Shown here: positions 33,320 to 46,241 of the stretch, one piece after another | Layout of the letters: the number at the start of each line of letters is the position of its first letter | Numbering within the stretch: the first letter of the stretch is position 1 | NCBI RefSeq assembly: GCF_004210375.1 | Contig: NC_134829.1 | Span: forward strand, 25,250,034-25,314,033 | Origin: Tachypleus tridentatus | Taxonomy: Eukaryota > Arthropoda > Merostomata > Xiphosura > Limulidae | Length of the DNA: 64,000 nt | Direction: 5' to 3' | Position numbers and translations under genes: made by a program | Notes under the pieces: generated by a model | Database searches by the model: none | What the model was told of the DNA's origin: nothing | What the model saw: the letters and a program-made list of their open reading frames with translations, nothing else

Positions 33320-33750
33320 TCTTTAATCTTCAGGTAACCAGTGATGTTGCTCTTATACTCTTGTAAAAAGTCAGTTTCACCACTTCCGACGACAACTCAT
33401 TTCATAAGCCTAACACCCTGTGGCAAGAATTAAATAATCTTAACTTTAACTTAGTCTGTCTTTTATCATAATCTTGTCATCTGTCGTCCTATTATGGTCG
33501 AAATACAGCACAGAGATACAAAAGGCCTCTTGACCCATCGATTTAACGGGTGATTGTGTAAAAGCTATAAATATTTCTTCTTGAACTTCTTTTATCAAGA
33601 TAAAATATATTCAGAGACTTTACCTTGTCCCTATGAGATAACCCATTTGTAGAATCATCCTAATAACCCTTCTCTGAACCCTTATTAATAGGTTAACATT
33701 CTTTATTATTTAAAGGAAATCAAAGTTGTACACAATATTCCAAGCAAGGC
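33320..33750 (-). mobile_element. CR1-like LINE 3' fragment, diverged
   Basis: CTTCTCTGAACCCTTATTAA and TTGTACACAATATTCCAAGC match the same landmarks in the 20230-20800 copy (CTTCCTCTGAACCCTTTCCA, CTGAACACAATAATCCAAAT). No open frame remains. Confidence 0.6.
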
Positions 33751-33983
33751 GGCCCGGCATGACCAGGTGGGTTAAGGCGTTCGATTCGTAATCCGAGGAT
33801 CGTGGGGTTAAATCCCCGTCGCACCAAACATGCTCGCTTTTTCAGCCGCGGGGGCGTTATGGTATTACGGTCAATCCAACTATTCGTTAATAAAAGAGTA
33901 GCCCAAGAGTTGGCGATGGATGGTGATGACTAGCTGCCTTCCCTCTAGTTTTACACCACAAAATTAGGAACAGTTAGGCACAA
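33751..33983 (+). mobile_element. SINE-A copy
   Basis: GGCCCGGCATGACCAGGTGG to AAAATTAGGAACAGTTAGGC; truncated shortly before the usual tail. It abuts a CR1-like fragment. Confidence 0.9.
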
Positions 33984-34165
33984 CGTCTTTCTTTATCTCT
34001 TAATATAATACAATCAGCGCACGTAAAAGCCACGTTCAGTCAGGAAGTATCATACCTGTATTGTAGTTCTTATCAACGTTGTAGGCGACACAGGCATCAC
34101 GCCTTGCTATGATAATCGTCATAAAACCTTCATTTCTCGCTATTGACTGGTACAAACATCATTTG

Positions 34166-34285
34166 CACCCAAGTGGCACAGCAGCAGGTCTTGCGGACTT
34201 ACCACGCTAAAAATCGGGTTTCGATACCCGTGGTGGGCAGAGTACAGATAGCCCTTTGTGTAGCTTTGGGCTTAATTATAAACAA
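34166..34285 (+). mobile_element. SINE-B copy
   Basis: CACCCAAGTGGCACAGCAGC, CGGGTTTCGATACCCGTGGT, GTGTAGCTTTGGGCTTAATT. Confidence 0.88.
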
Positions 34286-34419
34286 ATAAACATTGTTTCA
34301 ACTAAACGTTGGTCTGTTGAGATCCATATGAACTAGACCATCATGTTGTGTTCTATGATACTCATATGTATGAGGTTCTACACTTTTCTTCGGAAAGTGG
34401 ATTGTTTGCTCGTTTGTTT

Positions 34420-34492
34420 TGTTCTTAAGCACAAAGTTATGCAATAGGCTATCTGTGCTGTGCTCGCCACGAGTTTAGAAACCCGGTTTTAT
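34420..34492 (-). mobile_element. SINE-B copy, truncated
   Basis: TTCTTAAGCACAAAGTTATG, GCTATCTGTGCTGTGCTCGC, CACGAGTTTAGAAACCCGGT in minus orientation. Confidence 0.75.
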
Positions 34493-34580
34493 GGAAAGTG
34501 GGAAAGCAAAAAGAAAGAACAAATAGGACATTAGACCAATAAAGAAAATAATCAAAATAATTATGTTTGTCGTGGTGATC

Positions 34581-34690
34581 TTGCCGACAACGAAGCTGTG
34601 CTTGGTGTGAACAACGCATATAGATTAACTAAGCATTGCTGACAACGAAGCTGTGCTTCGTGTGGATGAAGCACATATATTCACTAAACA
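34581..34690 (+). repeat. 55-bp direct repeat, two copies
   Basis: TTGCCGACAACGAAGCTGTG-CTTGGTGTG at 34581 and TTGCTGACAACGAAGCTGTG-CTTCGTGTG at 34636. Confidence 0.8.
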
Positions 34691-34917
34691 GGGCAGACCT
34701 GCTCTGGATATTTTTTAGCGACGTGTTATAGATAATGTATGAACATCTCGAACCTAACTTTATCAAATGTTAAGTTTATTTTCATTTAATGAAAATTCGT
34801 ATTTCAAACTAAACTTGTTAAAGGATTAAAGACAATCACTTTACAAAATGTTGCTTGTAATACTTCTGTTGAACATTTTGCTGACAATAGGGACTTCACG
34901 TTTTGGTTTGGTTTGTT

Positions 34918-35166
34918 TTAAATTTCGCGCAAAGCTGCACAAGGGCTATCTGCGCTACCCTTCACTAATTTAACAGTGTGATACTAGAGGGAAGGGGGGG
35001 TGATGACTAGGTGGGCTACTCTTTTATCAACGAATAATATGATTGACTGTAACATTATAACGTCCCCACGGCTGAAAGGGCGAGCATGTTTGGTGCGACT
35101 GTGATTCGAACCCGCGACCCTCAGATTACGAGTCGAACACCTTAACACACTTGGCCATGCCGGGCC
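34918..35166 (-). mobile_element. SINE-A copy with body deletion
   Basis: Minus-strand copy from AAATTTCGCGCAAAGCTGCA to GGCCATGCCGGGCC. Part of the CATCACCACCCACCGCCAAC block is replaced by a G-rich GAAGGGGGGGTGATGACTAG stretch. Confidence 0.9.
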
Positions 35167-35169
35167 GGG

Positions 35170-36515
35170 TTTCCTGTAAAAGAAATATAACTGTAATCTT
35201 TTTGTTTTATTAGTTGACGTACCTGTTCAATGCACGGGAAAGACATATTGACTCTCAGGGAGCGACATAGAAAGGGAGTGGGGTAGATCCGAACCCCTGT
35301 GTCATGTCACGGAGAGGGTAATAATAATGATGTCAAGTTTGTTTAAGATCTGTCAAAACGTGCGGACACACCTTTATATATAGAGACTGCAAATACAAGT
35401 TATTTTGTATATAACATGGCCTTATGTTTGTTGGCCTACATTATTGTAAGGAAAGTTCAAGCGTGGTTTGAGACCTGTGTACAGGATTCATATTTTTTGT
35501 TTGTTTATTAATTTATCTTTAGAATAATTTACACATTTTCCCCAGAAGATTAGAAATGAAGGGAAATAATACGGGACTGTGGGTTATGAGGGTTATGTAA
35601 CTACAGTGCTGTAACTGACTGAGTCTGATGACATTTTTACATTTCTTTGGATAAGTGGTTTAAGGTAGAAATTCTCACAGAATGGCTTTCTTAATGTGTG
35701 TAACTCCTGTTGTTTTTTTTTCCGTCTGTCTTCTTTATCACAAATATGCTTGGCACCAGTCACTATGAAGTCCTAGATGCATCACTTCACACCTGGTATG
35801 TATGCCAATCCATGTAATTATTGGTGTTCGTATGGTTGTGAAATAACGATTTCAATCTTTTGTTCTTACTAAAGCACTGCAGAATGCTATATATTACTTT
35901 TTTAATAGAGTTGCTGAACTAAGCTTTAGGCCCAAACTGACAAAATGGTAGGGAAAATATCCTGATGGGCAGATCTTCACTCTGATACTTATTAACAAAT
36001 ATGCCTTCGACATACCTTTACTAATTCGACGTAAACACTTGTTTTAGGTTTCTTCTGTCCAAACCTGACATACCAGAACGAATGGTAAACCCATAGTGTG
36101 TATTGATATTGTTTTGTGGTGTGAAAGTATTTCCCGTATCTGAAATACGTAAGTATCCATTTGATACATACACATACGCATACATATATATATACGTAGT
36201 GGTAAACGTTATTATCAGTAATACATTTATGATGGTTGCCATGGTGTCATAGTAAAACCACTTTTATAAAAACAAAACTGCGTATATTTCACATGCTTCT
36301 TAGTTTTTAATGTAATTACGAAAGAAGTCAACTGCGGAGAAGAGGTACTTGAAATCCCTGGTACAAAGAAAACAAAATTTCAACATAAGTTTTCAGCACT
36401 TAAAGTCTCTGTTTAGGATACTGAACGAGTTTTGTGAACAATGATATTATTATTCACTGCTTCTTTTTTTCTTCGTCTATATTGTGTTTGTTTCTTTATT
36501 TTTAAATAAGAATGA
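35170..36515. other. no feature recognised
   Basis: Slightly higher GC near 35220-35330, otherwise AT-rich; no gene or repeat identified. Confidence 0.5.
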
Positions 36516-36517
36516 AG

Positions 36518-37158
36518 ACCCACATGGTACAATGTAGTCTGAACTATAATATTCTGTACCCACATGGAACACTGTAGTCTGAACTATAATATTCTGTACC
36601 CACATGGTACGCTGTAGTCTGAACTATAATATTCTGTACCCACATGGTACAATGTAGTCTGAACTATAATATTCTGTACCCACATGGTACGCTGTAGTCT
36701 GAACTATAATATTCTGTACCCACATGGTACACTGTAGTCTGAACTATAATATTCTGTACCCACATGGTACGCTGTAGTCTGAACTATAATATTCTGTACC
36801 CACATGGTACAATGTAGTCTGAACTATAATATTCTGTACCCACATGGTACAATGTAGTCTGAACTATAATATTCTGTACCCACATGGTACAATGTAGTCT
36901 GAACCATAATATTCTGTACCCACATGGTACGCTGTAGTCTGAATCATAATATTCTGTGCCCACATGGTACGCTGTAGTCTGAACTATAATATTCTGTAGC
37001 CACATGGTACACTCTAATCTGAACTATAATATTCTGTACCCACATGGTACACTGTAGTCTGAACTATAATATTCTGTACCCACATGGTATAATGTAGTCT
37101 GAACTATAATATTTTGTACCCACATGGTACAATGTAGTCTGAACTATAATATTCTGTA
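36518..37158 (+). repeat. 40-bp tandem array, 16 copies
   Basis: Unit CCCACATGGTACAATGTAGT-CTGAACTATAATATTCTGTA. Most variation is at one site (ACAATG, ACGCTG or ACACTG), interleaved along the array. The unit contains an EcoRI-unrelated CATGG core and no gene. Confidence 0.97.
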
Positions 37159-38879
37159 CTAGTGTATTATTTTAGAAATATTTTTCTTTCCTATTAGGTT
37201 TTTGTGCTAAATTGTGTATGCTATCACTATTACTTGTTCAGTTAATAAGAATAATTATGTTTTGAGAGAATGCTCTTTAGGATTATACAGATAACATAAC
37301 TGGCATTACGTAATATAAAGTGCATCACTTACAACACGCATCTGTTTGGTAAGATATTGCAGGAAGGACAAGATGCATATAAACCACAAGGATAGTCAGA
37401 TAGTATATGAATCCATGTGAATCTAGCTTTTTGTAATATTATAATATTTAATCTGAATTTATTCCTTAGTGTGCGTATATGTAGTTTTCAGATAAAGCAT
37501 TGTCAATAAAGCATATAAGTTGGTTTACTTCCAGTTATCTTTGTTCCTTTGTTATTCTTGAGTGGATAATACCTAATCTGCCTGGGGAGAGAGATATTGT
37601 TGCGATACTGTAGTTCTGCACGGATGTTGGTAACACTGTCATTCAATGGTAGTTCACATGACATCTAGAGATTATAGCCTCACCTATATTGTAACAGCAA
37701 TATCAACTCATGCTGGAAGTAAATGAGAGACAAGAGATGTTGGACTTAGATTTTTTAAATTTCTAGTACATGGACTCAACTTAAACAGTTGAATATAAAA
37801 ATAATCCAGTAAAAATAGTCAACAGATACATACAAGCTGCACGTTTGTTTTATTGTGGTGATAAAGATCGTTTTTTTTTTGTATTTTATTTTGTGTCCTG
37901 TCCTATTATTCTGTTTAACATCACGACTCAGTAAGGTATTTAGTATCATTTCATGATGTATATATTGACCAAGTATTCAGTTATGAAGTTGACCTATCCA
38001 ATAGCTTGAAGGATGACTCAGTTTTAGCTGGATATAATACGGGTATATAGACCTGAAGAAAGGCATTCAGTCGAAGTTCTGTTTAAAAAAGTGTATTTTA
38101 TATATTGAATATGAAGTGATATGATTTGCTGATGGCAGTCTGGTCTAGCCAGATATAATAGTAATCATTGGAGTTGCTCAGTCTTTGAAGACTTAAGGAC
38201 CAGCCAATCGACTGAACCAGTAATTCCTAATGTGTTACCAAAGAATGTATCCTTCTTCACTGATTTCAATGAGTTGAGGCCTAGTCTGGTTTCTTGTGTC
38301 TTGAGGATGGCCATAATGTGCGGGTCCTCAACATCATTGAGTAAGAAATCCTGTACATAGTGATATCTGTAGTATCTCTCCATTTTACATTGACTTAGGT
38401 TAAGTGAAAGTATGAGATAATATGTAATGAAAACATAACAGGTTAGTCAAAAAAAGAAGACTGTGAGGGAGTTAATAGTTTGGTTTGGAAAAGAAATGAC
38501 GATATAAAAATCAAAAGAATCCCAAAGGGTCAGAAGATCAGCTAAGAGTGCAGATTGCAAAATATTGTAACAACCTAGTTACAAACACGACCTTGCATGA
38601 GTTACATTTCAGACCCAAGTTAATAAAACTCTAACCTGACTCATGTAACATCTCCATAGGTTTAGAGTGTTCTCATACCTCATATTGCCTCTAGAACACA
38701 CATCCCTAACGAAATTTCAAAAGTTCACCATGTAGATTTTACCATACAATCGCTATTAACACAAACATAATCCACATTTTATTACATCTTTGATTGAGTC
38801 TTGTATTAAAAGAACGTTAAGGAAAAAAAATTACTAAAAACTATGCACTTATAAATAAAATATTTCAATCTGCATTACT

Positions 38880-38978
38880 AAAAATATATTATCATAAGCA
38901 AATAAAATATCATGACAAACAAATAATATATCATAATAAGCAAATAAAATATTATTTTAAGCAAATAAAATACGAAGC
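38880..38978 (+). repeat. short AT-rich tandem around AAGCAAATAAAATA
   Basis: Four loose units of ATCATAATAAGCAAATAAAAT, about 25 bases each. Confidence 0.6.
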
Positions 38979-39565
38979 TCATAAAGTTCACAATTGAGAT
39001 GGTGCCGGAAAGATTCATACTCTATTATTAATTTCATCAACTCATAAGTATATCGATCCAATCCAATCTAAATATCTTGAATTACTCTTACCAACAAACA
39101 GCAGATAGAACAATATTTTCTCTCAGACTTGATGTGAATATCTTTGTTACTTTTACCCTTCCATGAAAATGCAATACCTGCCCAAAAATTAAAACATTCT
39201 ATCTAGTGTTAGTGAACATAACAAGTACACTGTATTTTGATACAGCACCTTTCAGGTTAAAAACTACAATTAACTTCATATTATAAACTGTTAATGTTCA
39301 AATCAAATCCTTTACTTCCATTACTAAACACTTCTGATCTTGTCAGTCCAAAACTCAAGAAGTCATTCTAATTTATAATAATCAAACAGCTATCACTCTA
39401 TATTTAGCAGATATTTCTCAAAGAAATTCTGCCGATTAGATTAAAAAGAATGGTTACAAATTTCTAAATATACTAAATGTTACATCTAATTGGTCCATCT
39501 GTTCAATATATATATATATATATGAGTGGTAGTTATAATAACGTAGTACATACTACTTTGCCACC

Positions 39566-39812
39566 TAACAGCTCAGACAGCAAGGAAAGCTACCTTATCT
39601 TGATCACTGATTTTTTTTTCAAACAAATTACTGTCGTACCTATTGATAATTAAGTGTAAATCACACATTATAGTGCATACACCATGGACAGAACAGAAGC
39701 TGATAGCTTGGAAAGCAAAAATCATCTATTCCTTTCAGTCAGTAATTTTTCAACCAAATGGCTGTTCTAACTGTTGATAATCAAGTAAAAATTCCACAAT
39801 GTTGTCTGTAAA
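39566..39812 (+). repeat. diverged ~127-bp tandem duplication
   Basis: Both halves share an AGCTNGGAAAGC block, then CAAACAAATTACTG/CAACCAAATGGCTG and TTGATAATTAAGTGTAAAT/TTGATAATCAAGTAAAAAT. Confidence 0.6.
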
Positions 39813-40271
39813 TTAGGTGACCAGATTTCCAAGCCAAAAACCCGGGGTTATCCATCCCTTACCCCTTATTTTAAGATAGTTATTATAGTTTTGAAATCAT
39901 TTTATTTTTATTTAATTTGCTATAAATTAACTGAAACTTTCCACAATATTTTCATTATTTTTAATTAATTTCAACTACGTTTTTGGTGAAAGACACAAAA
40001 AAATGAGCAAAAATTGTTAATTTACACACACAAGAAATATGTAAAAATTCACTTTGTCCAATTCATTTTAAAATGTGTCACATATGAATTTATTTAAGAA
40101 TCCATAACATTTTTAAACATATTACTTTTGGGTTTAAGCATTACTTTAAAACGTTTTAGACATATCTTCGTAAAGAATGAATGGAATGCTGAAATGTTAT
40201 CATTATTAAACCGTCCTATTCACTGCTTTATCACCATATTGACTATTTATTGACTATACTGATGTGTTCAC

Positions 40272-41101
40272 TGTAACAGATTTACTAATATATATTTATT
40301 TTAATATCGATGTTTATTTAGTCGAATATATGTTTACAAATGCATGTAACTTATATTGTTAAATGTAGATTGCGAAATTACAGACTGTTCTCTAAATCTA
40401 TATGAGATTTTTGAAGGTAAGAATCAACAATATATGTTTCACGAAAGTACTAGTGAATCTTCGAATATTGTTGCCATCTGAACTTTCAAGAACTTCATCC
40501 TTAAAATTTATAAAACGACACGCCAAGAGACTGTTTAATATTGTTGGTTTGCTACAAGTCAGTAAGTACACTATAAATCATGGAAATTATAATTGTAATA
40601 ACCGCTTGTTAATCGAAAACTAGAGATATTTGACTAGGAACTTTTATATATTTCGCATATTATGAACTGTTCAACTTAAGAGAATTAGCTTCGGATGTAG
40701 GTATTTCTACGAAAACATTGTATAACTTAAGCTGTAAAAACCTTAAGTCAGACCAGACAAGAACAGAGCTAGCTAGCAATCCCGCCAAATGAAGTGTACC
40801 TGTATATCAATAGAGAATTAATTCGCTCTCCTTGAACTGTCGATAAAAGATTCATTTCCAAACCAGATAGAAGACTCAGTATTGTTTGTAAGTTTCTAAA
40901 ACTGTTGTATATAAATCATTATTTGTAATAACTGTTATTACAAATTACATTGTTGTTTGTACATTAAAATATATTTGTGTTAAGAAGGAAAATTGTGTGT
41001 ATCAATCTTGTTGGCAAATATAAATTTGATACATATTGACATTCAATTAACTTCTAAATTAAAATTTTCGGTTGTTTGAAATCGTAATACGCAACGTTAC
41101 A
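40272..41101 (+). mobile_element. solo gypsy LTR, copy C
   Basis: TGTAACAGATTTACTAATAT to about ACGTTACA. It aligns with copies A and B over its whole length. It is followed by a short tandem of primer-binding-like units (41101-41245) rather than gag. Confidence 0.72.
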
Positions 41102-41245
41102 TTATGTAATAAATCAGAGACTCTTTCGAGATAAATTATAATACGTGACATAATAAAATGGAGACTCGTCCGAAATAAATTATAATACATAACATAATAA
41201 ATCGTAGACTTGTCCGGGATAAATTGTAATACGTAACAACATCAA
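41101..41245 (+). repeat. ~50-bp tandem of primer-binding-like units
   Basis: Three diverged units of ATAATAAAATGGAGACTCGT followed by CCGAAATAAATTATAATACG. The same block occurs about twice after LTR copy B (10321-10380). Confidence 0.7.
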
Positions 41246-42337
41246 CAGATAAGCCTTGGTCCACTTTGTGAAATAGTAGATAACCATAAATTTATATTGG
41301 TGATCTCATTTCAGCTCCAAAAGTTCATCTGCTGAAGTTTTCACCCTGTTTTAGTTGATTTTTTCCTTGGTGGCACAAGTGCTGAACATCTGGAATCAAG
41401 TGCTTCTAGTATATTGACACAAGTATGAGTAATACCGTGGCGCCCTCCAGTGCTTGTGTTACGCACACCAGAAGAATTTCTTACCTTAGACCTCAAGAGA
41501 ACGGTAGCTATAGCACAATTTGAGTTCCAAAACTCGATTATTAATAACGAGAATTCAGTACCCCTATCTGCATTATTAACAACTCGTACAAGTACCAGAG
41601 GTTATATACGTCCATATTAGGTGCTTCAATATGAGTTGGCTGAATTTCACCTCGCTACAGGATAAGGAATGTCCATACTAGACTGGAACCATTCTGTTGC
41701 TCTTCCTAAAACTCATAAAGTGTTGAACTAGGCAATGTTTTATTTTATGCGTGCTTTTAAATCACCTTGTATTTTAATTGTAATTGTGTTTTTAAATTTG
41801 CAATAGATGGCGCTTTTTCAAGTGAGAGATAAGGGAAATTTTGGTCAATCTTCATAAGCAACAAGTTAATACTTACAAGGTTCATTGTCAATGAAATTTA
41901 GAAGTCATATAGATATTGAAGGCTTTTGCCAAGTGAGTTATATTGTTTGTGTTGATGTTGTCTCATAATATTAAAAAATAATGAATTAGTCAAACAGAAA
42001 TCAAAAGTATGAACACTGACATATTTTATTAAAATTAGGACGACACTTGATTAAGTTCTCACACATATGTATTAAAACATAAATCCAACATTTGATATTA
42101 TACAATGAATATTTGAAAATAAAGCTGTCGAAACAAAATGAAAATTGTTTTAATAAATAATTTTACTGCATAGAAATAAAACAAAATAGTGTGGGTCAGG
42201 CAGCAATCTTATATGCACGACATGTTTCGACATCTTATCGTGTCATGAGTATAATATTTTGCACGAGTTAAGACCTATGTACACACTGTCAAAAGTTGTT
42301 GTATATGAATTTGATCATATATTTGTATAAAAGGCTC
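41246..42337. other. no feature recognised
   Basis: A somewhat GC-richer patch at 41400-41720 has no intact frame. A GACATGTTTCGACATCTTAT phrase near 42220 resembles dispersed-repeat text. Confidence 0.45.
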
Positions 42338-43577
42338 CAGTGGCGGCGCCAAGGGGGGGACTTGAGCCCCCCAAAATGAGCCAGGCCCCCTTAGCCCCCA
42401 GTATTGTTATTTATATATATTCATAAAATATGGAAAACACAATCGTCGTTCTTGCATAACAATTAACATCAAAGAGACATAGATCTGTAGAACTCAACGT
42501 CTTCATTAAGACGGAAGTATGTGTCATGCGTCCCATAGCAACGTACTGAATGCAATGAAACTCATGCGCTGTCTTGCTGCTCCCTGTGTAATGCCATTCT
42601 ATCTTGAGCTTTGACGAAGATTAGACAACCACGTTGATTTCAAGTAACAACAGATCATCAGGGATTTTACTTGATAAACCAAAGGTTTCACAGGTATTTA
42701 CCCATTAATTTAATTTATCTTTTATTGAAAAGTAAAGCATAGCATGCATGTATAAGTGTATTGTGTATAGGTCAAAACTATGAAGCATTTAGCTGGTGTT
42801 GTATCCTCTGTGAGATCATTTTGCACTGTGTATCAGCCATCCAAAATTGTACTGATGATTGTGGCATACACTTAAAATTGTGAGTCACAATCCAATTAAT
42901 GTTATACCTATGATTAGATAATAACCTTACATGTTAACTGACCAAATAATATTTTTAAACAATTTTAGAATGAATTTCGAAATTGTCATTGGGCTATTTA
43001 GAAGTGCCTAATTTAATGTAATATAGTAGTTACGTTATTGTAACAGGTGCTTGTCACACTTATGATAATAAGAACAATATCACAATCACAAACATGATGA
43101 AAGATAGTTAGCCTGATAGTGACCTTACTTTTCCTCAGAGTGTATTAACTTCACATGGGATAATTCGTTTCTGCTATGTAAACTATGTCTTTATGTTATA
43201 TTTCTTTTGATATGTAGCTTTACTCTTAATGGTATATTAAACGTTCAATCTAAGCTAATCTTGATTTTCTTTGTTATTATGTATTACCTTGGGTGTAAAT
43301 TAGGTGAGCTTCCTCTTTTACATATACGCATATTTTCATAAACAGATTATTTCTAATTTGTAATAATGAATTTATTAATCAGAATATGAGTTTCCAATGA
43401 AAAATGCATTGAAAACGCAGTTCAAAATAGCACACCTTTCTGAAATGTACCTTGATATTTACATTATTATAATTTACCATCTATACTTCATATTGATGGC
43501 ATTTTGGAAAGCCCCTCCAAAGGTTATCTCAGCCTCCCCTCAGCTCCTCCAATGAAAATATCCTGGCGCCGCCACTG
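42338..43577. mobile_element. non-autonomous TIR transposon (CAGTGGCGGCGCCA ends), 1.24 kb
   Basis: The left end CAGTGGCGGCGCCAAGGGGG is mirrored by TCCTGGCGCCGCCACTG at the right. The flanks ATAAAAGGCTC and ATAAGAAGCGTC look like a diverged ~11-bp duplication, though an 8-bp hAT duplication cannot be excluded. No transposase frame was found inside. Confidence 0.8.
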
Positions 43578-44252
43578 ATAAGAAGCGTCTAACCTATAAT
43601 AGAGCCTATATGTCACGTCACACTTGATTTCTCGAAATATGGAAAGTAATAAAAGGCAAAATGCGTTTATCCAGATAGGATAGCTCAATTATTATCTGGT
43701 GGGAAAAGGAGACAAGAGGGTGGCGGTGCCGTGGAACCTTATAAATGTAGTGAGTGTTGGTATAATAAGCCTAGTAAAGCGTAGTATGAGATCACCTAGA
43801 CTAAAGTCAAGTGCATAAAAGTTATCATGAAAATAAAAATATTGAATCAGTTTTAAACTCAAATTGTTACTGAATCAAACTATTCTCTGTTAAATCACCA
43901 ATGTTTGTAATAAAAAGCGACCCTTTTTAACCAGCGGAGGCTCTAAAATAAGAAATCAACAAATATTTTTCTAGATTTGTTGTACATGCATAGAGTAATA
44001 ACAGTATTAGATTATACATTTGTTGATAAGAGGTATGACATAAAAGCCGTCGTTGGAAAGTTATTTTACCAAAGCACACCGGCTTTTCTAAATATTAAAA
44101 GTTGTTAATCTAATTGATTTTTACGAATACTTACTCTATAAATACACCACGAATTTATTTAAGCTACAATATATATTACGACCATTTTATATTTTCATTG
44201 CGTAAAATATAAAAGATAAAAGAAAAACATCTTTGGAGTCTAACATATCGCC

Positions 44253-44532
44253 GGGCCCGGCATGGCCAAGCGCGTAAGGCGTGCGACTCGTAATCCGAGG
44301 GTCGCGGGTTTGCGCCCGCGTCGCGCTAAATATGCTCGCTCTCCCAGCCGTGGGGGTGTATAATGTGACGGTCAATCCCACTATTCGTTGGTAAAAGAGT
44401 AACCCAAGAGTTGGCGGTGGGTGGTGATGACTAGCTGCTTTCCCTCTAGCCTTACACTGCTAAATTAGGGACGGCTAGCACAGATTAGCCCTCGAGTAGC
44501 TTTGTGCGAAATTCCAAAAAAAAAAAAACCAA
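44253..44532 (+). mobile_element. SINE-A copy, youngest looking, 12-bp target duplication
   Basis: TAACATATCGCC at 44241-44252 is repeated exactly at 44533-44544. This fixes the full element at about 280 bp with an A-rich tail (AAATTCCAAAAAAAAAAAAC). The head has A box TGGCCAAGCGCG and a CTCGTAA anticodon-like loop. Confidence 0.96.
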
Positions 44533-44935
44533 TAACATATCGCCATAATAAATGTAATCTGGCAGTCAAGGATCTATCCTAACGATATATATTCTTTAGG
44601 CTATTACATTTTTTTAATTTCTGGAGATGTTTCTATCACATTTTGTTTTTTGGATATAAAACATACGGGTGTAGATTTTCAATATTATGTATTTTTAATT
44701 AATTTTTAAAATTTTCATTCTGTATTCCATTTAATTAATTATTGAATTATTTTTGTTAGTTGAGTTAGTTTAAATGTGCAAAATCTTACAAGCTGAAGAC
44801 CTTTTAGGTCAAACGATCCTTTTGATAGTTGTTTTAAATCCGTGAAATTTTATACAATATCGTAAAATAACAATTTCTTTAAAAGTGGTTATACATAAAA
44901 AATGAGAGAAACTTCTCTAAGCTTGTTTTCTTTCT

Positions 44936-45147
44936 TTGTTGAATGATTCGCAAGGCTAATTGAGAGCTATATGTTTAAGCTGTCCCTAATTATGAAAAGT
45001 TAGACTAGAGGGTTGGTAGCTAGTTAATAGTTAATGACCGTTATAATGATACGCTAATACTCTGAAAGGGCAATGATAGTTGGTGACAGGTTTCGATCCC
45101 GAAACCTATGTAAGATGATCACCATGACAACCAGTCCGTGCCAAGGT
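44936..45147 (-). mobile_element. SINE-A copy, diverged
   Basis: GATTCGCAAGGCTAATTGAG, GCTGTCCCTAATTATGAAAA, GACTAGAGGG and GACAGGTTTCGATCCCGAAA keep the minus-strand SINE-A order with deletions. Confidence 0.75.
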
Positions 45148-45286
45148 CTAATGGCTTGTAACCATTGCATGGTGAAAGCTAAAACATGTTAAAATCGTTT
45201 TCAAACTTTTCAGTTGCGAAACAAATGAAGCTAACTGAATGTATCAAGAAAATAGATATATTCTAGAAATTTAGGACCTGCGAAGC

Positions 45287-45445
45287 ATGGCTTACGTTAT
45301 TTCAATTACTGTATTTCTTTTGCTTTCCTGTATATTTTATGTATTTCTATGTCGAATTAAAAGAGGATCTACCGTAACAGGGAACCCTTCGCCTTTGTTA
45401 ATGAAGAAGAAATCTAGAAAGATAGCCATGTGCATATATAAATGA
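45287..45445 (+). CDS. candidate 52-aa membrane micropeptide
   Basis: An ATG in good context (A at -3, G at +4) opens 52 codons to TGA. The product starts MAYVISITVFLLLSCIFYVF, one hydrophobic span of about 18 residues, then LCRIKRG and a Lys/Arg-rich tail (KKKSRK). A single-span protein with a basic cytosolic tail would follow. There is no similarity I recognise, no obvious promoter, and it lies between repeats. It may be chance in AT-rich DNA, where hydrophobic codons are common, or a first coding exon. Confidence 0.2.
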   Translation: MAYVISITVFLLLSCIFYVFLCRIKRGSTVTGNPSPLLMKKKSRKIAMCIYK

Positions 45446-46241
45446 TAAATCCAGATGTTAACATATTTTCCTTATGCTATTAGAATCATATTTATCATTA
45501 TGATTTAACGGGTCTTATTCGCCTGTGTGACCTTACTGACTTCGTAAGGCCAAGATTCAACAGAATAGGTGATAGTTTCTCGAGATGGATAGCCGTCTGT
45601 AACATCCATTTACATGTTTGACCTATCTTCGTAATCGATAACCCGCAAAATTCATCACAACCTCTGTAAAAACGTCGACTATGGAGTGAAGCCAGAATAT
45701 TGAAAGAGAACCTCACTACAGGCTATACAGAAAGTGAATAGAAAGTGCGAGAAGCCTGATGAATATTCCTTGCTATAGTTTGGAATTAAATGAAGTCCAC
45801 GTGTTAATCGACTCTGTCCTGTCCATAGCATAGAATTAAACATTACTGTTGTATTGTAAAACAAAAGTCGGTGGTATATTCAGCCGGATGTATAGTATTG
45901 TATAAGTGAACAGTTTGTCTACGGCTCGTGTTTACTTGTACATACCAAGTTAATTTATCTACTCATCATGATTCTTAGAGTTAAACAATACTGAGAAACT
46001 ACTCCGTTAATTAACTTAAGTAGCACGGAAATAAGAATAACTGTCGAGGCTAAATGTAATTTTATTATACATTTCTGTGATTGTATTATAAATGTGTTGA
46101 AGGGTAACATTCCCATAACGAATATACAAAAACAGAAAATTAATCGACACAAAAGTGTTAACCAAGAAATCTTCTGTTAAACACTTACTAGTACATAAAG
46201 AAAAGTTTCTGTCATTACTTGTAGCACTTATACCTTCATTG

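Larger units (their letters stand above)
37160..40270. other. no gene recognised
   Basis: Contains the two minor tandems listed separately. A 72-codon minus-strand frame (38165-38383) has fairly protein-like composition but no known match. Confidence 0.45.

Noticed and set aside
36784-37005. 73-codon frame on the minus strand
   Set aside because: It lies wholly inside the 40-bp array, which cycles through all frames.
36518-37158. CRISPR-like array
   Set aside because: Units are contiguous with no unique spacers, and the context is eukaryotic.
38165-38383. 72-codon minus-strand frame (begins MERYYRYHYVQDFLLNDVED)
   Set aside because: Composition is fairly protein-like, but there is no family match, splice context or promoter; not strong enough to call.
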